From Novipirellula caenicola (lineage in GTDB: Bacteria; Planctomycetota; Planctomycetia; Pirellulales; Pirellulaceae), in the NCBI RefSeq assembly GCF_039545035.1, contig NZ_BAABRO010000019.1:62001-126000 (forward strand): a stretch of 64,000 nt of DNA, read 5' to 3'. The notes beneath the pieces are model-generated. The model did no database searches. It had not been told where the DNA came from and saw only the letters and a program-made list of their open reading frames with translations. Each line of letters begins with the position of its first letter. Within the stretch, counting starts at the first letter, position 1. Below are positions 61,707 through 64,000 of this stretch, in pieces. The translations under genes and the position numbers were made by a program.

Positions 61707-63257
61707 TTAGAGGTTGATGATCACACCTAGGTCGATTCCTTGAACCCAGAGGCTTGAATCATCAAATTGGAAGGCTCGACCACCAAACGGGCCGCCGGTG
61801 GCGTTGGTCGTTCCATCGAAGATCGGATCGACGACGTCACCAGCCAAGGCAACATTGTCAAAGTACAGGAACGAGTAGCCGACGCTAAGTGCAACGTTGG
61901 GGCGGAACTGGTAACCGAGCTTGAAGTTCGCTTCGGGGATGAAGGAGAACACGTCTCGCTCGTAAGTGCCTTGGTTGTCCAAAGCCAGAGCACCACCAGA
62001 AAGCACGGCAGGGTTGCTGCCGATCGGACCGAACTGGGTCGAACCTGCAATGTTGGCGGTTTGGTTCATGTTACCCAAGTGAACCTTGGTCAGCGAACGG
62101 GCGGTCCAACGACCACGACGGACGCTCATTTCGAAACCAACTTGTCCACCGTTGAAGCGGTTTTCCATGTCGAACGAGTCGTTGTAGTTGGTCACGTCAC
62201 CGGTGTCGCGGTTCACGCTGAAGCTGCTCATTCGCAAGGTGTCGTCGATGCTGAAGTGAGTGTAACCTCCGATCAATTCAACCTTGCTGGAGCGGCTGCC
62301 GCCCAGATTGATGCGAGCGTAACCTTCGGCACCAAGCAGGTCCAGCGAGCTTTCGGCGGCGATTGCACCGGAGAAGTTTGCAGCCCCCGAAGGACCAGCA
62401 ACGTTGTCTGCTGCGACAAAAAATGCGTCCATGCCGCCGGTGTCGGTGTTGAAGTACGGACGACCGATCGTGCGATCGCTACCGTCACCTTCGCCGTAGA
62501 ACGAATCTTGGTTTTCAGCAAGGATCCAAAAGCGACCACCGAGGCCGACGTTCTTGGTGAAGTACTTGCCAATGTCGCTTCGGAAACCACCCGACAATTC
62601 GCCGTTGATGTCGTCACCAAAGACCGTCGTCGCGCCATCACCAAAGGGAAACTCACCTGGTTCTGCGGTGGTGATCAAAGCTGGCATGTCGCGGTCTTGT
62701 GTGAACCACAACAAGGCTTCGGTTTGGGCCCATGTATTGCTTTCGCAACCGAACATGGATCCCAGCCCCAGACGGTGAAGAGCACCGCGGCGACCGCATT
62801 GGCCACCACAGCTACCGCTGCAACCGGCATCACATCCGCCGCTGTAGCCCATGCCACAACCGGCTTGGCCACAGCTGCCACCGCAACCGCCGTCACAAGC
62901 GGATTGATAACCCATCGAGCCGCGAAGATTTTTCAAACGATGGCCATCCAAGAATGCCACCGGTTGCAGATCGTTTGCGATCGGAGCCACATAGGCAGGC
63001 TCGGCGTCGTAGTGTGCAGGGGCTTCTTCGTACGCTTGCGAAGCCTCGTAGTCTTGCGACGACTCGTAGCGATTCGCATGCGATGCCGGAGCGACTTCAC
63101 TCACCTGTTGTTGGTAAGTGCTTTCGTCGGCAAAATAAGCGTCTTCGTCGTAGCCTGGAAGATCGCCAACACTCGAAGCACCCTGTTGAGCAAAGCTCAC
63201 GTTTGAGGCAGACAGCAACAATGCTGTTAGGGCCAAGCCTCTCAAATTCGTTTTCAT
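61707..63257 (-). CDS. BBP7-family outer-membrane beta-barrel protein
   Basis: 516 residues from ATG 63257. Signal peptide KTNLRGLALTALLLSASNVS, cleavage near SFAQ. Residues about 30-115 are acidic and Tyr/Glu-rich; about 120-165 is cysteine-glycine-rich (CDGGCGGSCGQAGCGMGYSG and onward). The BBP7 barrel starts at NTWAQTEALLWFTQDRDMPA and continues with GGFRSDIGKYFTKNVGLGGR, ARINLGGSRSSKVELIGGYT, VGFEMSVRRGRWTARSLTKV, FKLGYQFRPNVALSVGYSFL and the end LWVQGIDLGVIINL. It is expected in the outer membrane; whether it forms a pore is not established. Monocistronic, with a strong terminator. Confidence 0.92.
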   Translation of the reverse strand: MKTNLRGLALTALLLSASNVSFAQQGASSVGDLPGYDEDAYFADESTYQQQVSEVAPASHANRYESSQDYEASQAYEEAPAHYDAEPAYVAPIANDLQPVAFLDGHRLKNLRGSMGYQSACDGGCGGSCGQAGCGMGYSGGCDAGCSGSCGGQCGRRGALHRLGLGSMFGCESNTWAQTEALLWFTQDRDMPALITTAEPGEFPFGDGATTVFGDDINGELSGGFRSDIGKYFTKNVGLGGRFWILAENQDSFYGEGDGSDRTIGRPYFNTDTGGMDAFFVAADNVAGPSGAANFSGAIAAESSLDLLGAEGYARINLGGSRSSKVELIGGYTHFSIDDTLRMSSFSVNRDTGDVTNYNDSFDMENRFNGGQVGFEMSVRRGRWTARSLTKVHLGNMNQTANIAGSTQFGPIGSNPAVLSGGALALDNQGTYERDVFSFIPEANFKLGYQFRPNVALSVGYSFLYFDNVALAGDVVDPIFDGTTNATGGPFGGRAFQFDDSSLWVQGIDLGVIINL

Positions 63258-63640
63258 AGGAAATCTCGTAACAGTCCGGGAACACTGATTGACTGGTATA
63301 AGACAATCGACTCGTTTCACCGCTATATGCAGATCGACAGGAACACTACGTAAAGTCAACTCAAACTACCCAGCTTGGTGAATAAAGCGTGCAAAGTTTC
63401 GCTAACATCGCTGGATTACCCGTTAGAATGGATGTTTCACGCAATTCCGCGGTGTGAAGCGGCATTTACACCCGCTCGGAAACCAAAAAAACTCGCAAAG
63501 AATCGCGATATCGGCTCGTAATTCTCGACCGGAGCTGCCAATGTCAGCGCCGGTGGCCCAACGAAATTCACAAGCGACATTTTTGACAGCCGAAAGAGTC
63601 GACGGCTTCGGACAGCGTTGACAGTGGCTCAGGGGATGAA
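63258..63640. other. Gene-free divergent control region
   Basis: About 380 bases between the BBP7 gene and the gene at the window end. It must hold promoters for both. I see no repeat or protein gene here and no box that I would assign. Confidence 0.4.
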
Positions 63641-64000
63641 ATGGACGGCAGACAATCGGATCAAGAAATGGACAGCAAGCAGACCCACGCGGCATCCGCA
63701 ACGGATCCGGCCACCAACGACGCCGCAGCGGACAACAACCCTGGACACGGGAAAACATCCCACCACACTCCCGTCGCCGCGACGCAGGAATCCATGAAAG
63801 TCTCGCTCACTGACCCCCACCCGCCGCTGCAGGGCGATTCACCGCCGCAAGGGGATCTGCTGCAGAGTGCCATCTTGGACCCAGCGTCCCCAAATTCCGA
63901 GCTCCACAGTTCCGAGTCCTCCCCATCGGTGCCGCCGCATCCGGAACCGGAACCCGAGCGCAAACCTGCCACCAGCGCTCGTCACATCGGCGGCACTCAC
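63641..64000 (+). CDS. Start of a gene cut by the window end, unknown
   Basis: From ATG 63641, preceded by AGGGG at 63631-63635, 120 codons are open to the last base of the window. The visible part is low complexity: Asp/Gln/Ala/His-rich (MDGRQSDQEMDSKQTHAASA), then Pro/Ser/Glu-rich (PHPPLQGDSPPQGD, SSPSVPPHPEPEPERKPA). It has no signal peptide or membrane segment. It looks like the disordered N-terminal extension of a larger cytoplasmic protein; the folded part lies outside the window and no family can be named. Confidence 0.6.
   Translation, partial: MDGRQSDQEMDSKQTHAASATDPATNDAAADNNPGHGKTSHHTPVAATQESMKVSLTDPHPPLQGDSPPQGDLLQSAILDPASPNSELHSSESSPSVPPHPEPEPERKPATSARHIGGTH

Noticed and set aside
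61767-63206. 479-codon plus-strand frame across the BBP7 gene
   Set aside because: Antisense to a gene with signal peptide, BBP7 motifs and terminator. The long frame reflects codon bias on the other strand.

Overview
The window looks like a chromosomal segment of a planctomycete, most likely Pirellulaceae (Rhodopirellula/Novipirellula-like). The evidence is family content: a PSCyt1-DUF1549-DUF1553 protein, two SHD1-domain secreted proteins, a BBP7-type beta-barrel, Cys-rich exported proteins, a sulfatase-fold protein, moderate GC, loosely packed genes on both strands and few clear Shine-Dalgarno sites. I saw no tRNA, rRNA, CRISPR array, complete insertion sequence or prophage.

Layout. 0.3-4.6 kb: a lipoprotein, a Cys-rich secreted protein with its own promoter and terminator, a degenerate sulfatase-fold protein and a WecG/TagA glycosyltransferase. 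4.8-11.7 kb: housekeeping genes on the minus strand (lipoamide dehydrogenase, ribosomal protein S4, an FHA-GAF-sigma54 activator, AroH chorismate mutase with an unknown partner) and a small conserved protein. 12.4-20.9 kb: guaB overlapping an SHD1 secreted protein, an SHD1/trypsin-fold/zinc-finger pseudoprotease, a GMC oxidoreductase and a class I aminotransferase. 21.4-29.5 kb: a 1552-residue hybrid histidine kinase, then a 1038-residue autotransporter with a glycine-rich passenger. 29.9-36.2 kb: a complete oppABCDF peptide-uptake operon with a palindromic element between oppC and oppD, then a CPBP protease. 37.3-44.8 kb: a beta-barrel protein, an AlkA glycosylase, a broken DUF488 gene, and a cluster that reads as nitrosative-stress defence (cupin, flavohaemoprotein Hmp, divergent Rrf2 regulator, DUF3124, haem-binding DUF3365, MOSC, ScdA_N). 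44.8-49.9 kb: UvrA coupled to an exported amidohydrolase, and dGTPase. 50-64 kb: Cys-rich exported protein, HDOD protein, small membrane and lipoproteins, an acidic protein, Old Yellow Enzyme, the cytochrome/DUF1549/DUF1553 protein, aldo/keto reductase, BBP7 barrel, and the start of one gene cut by the window end.

Themes. (1) The nitrosative-stress cluster is the best candidate for a co-operating system: NO dioxygenase, a redox/Fe-S type regulator with an unusual ligand set, an exported haem protein, an N-hydroxylamino detoxifier and an Fe-S-repair-type domain. (2) Intergenic spaces hold several families of short inverted repeats, some nested inside others, which look like non-autonomous mobile elements. 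(3) Several exported proteins carry Cys-rich low-complexity segments in front of, or instead of, a folded domain.

All calls rest on reading the sequence and recognising families; no database search was run. Start codons are often uncertain.
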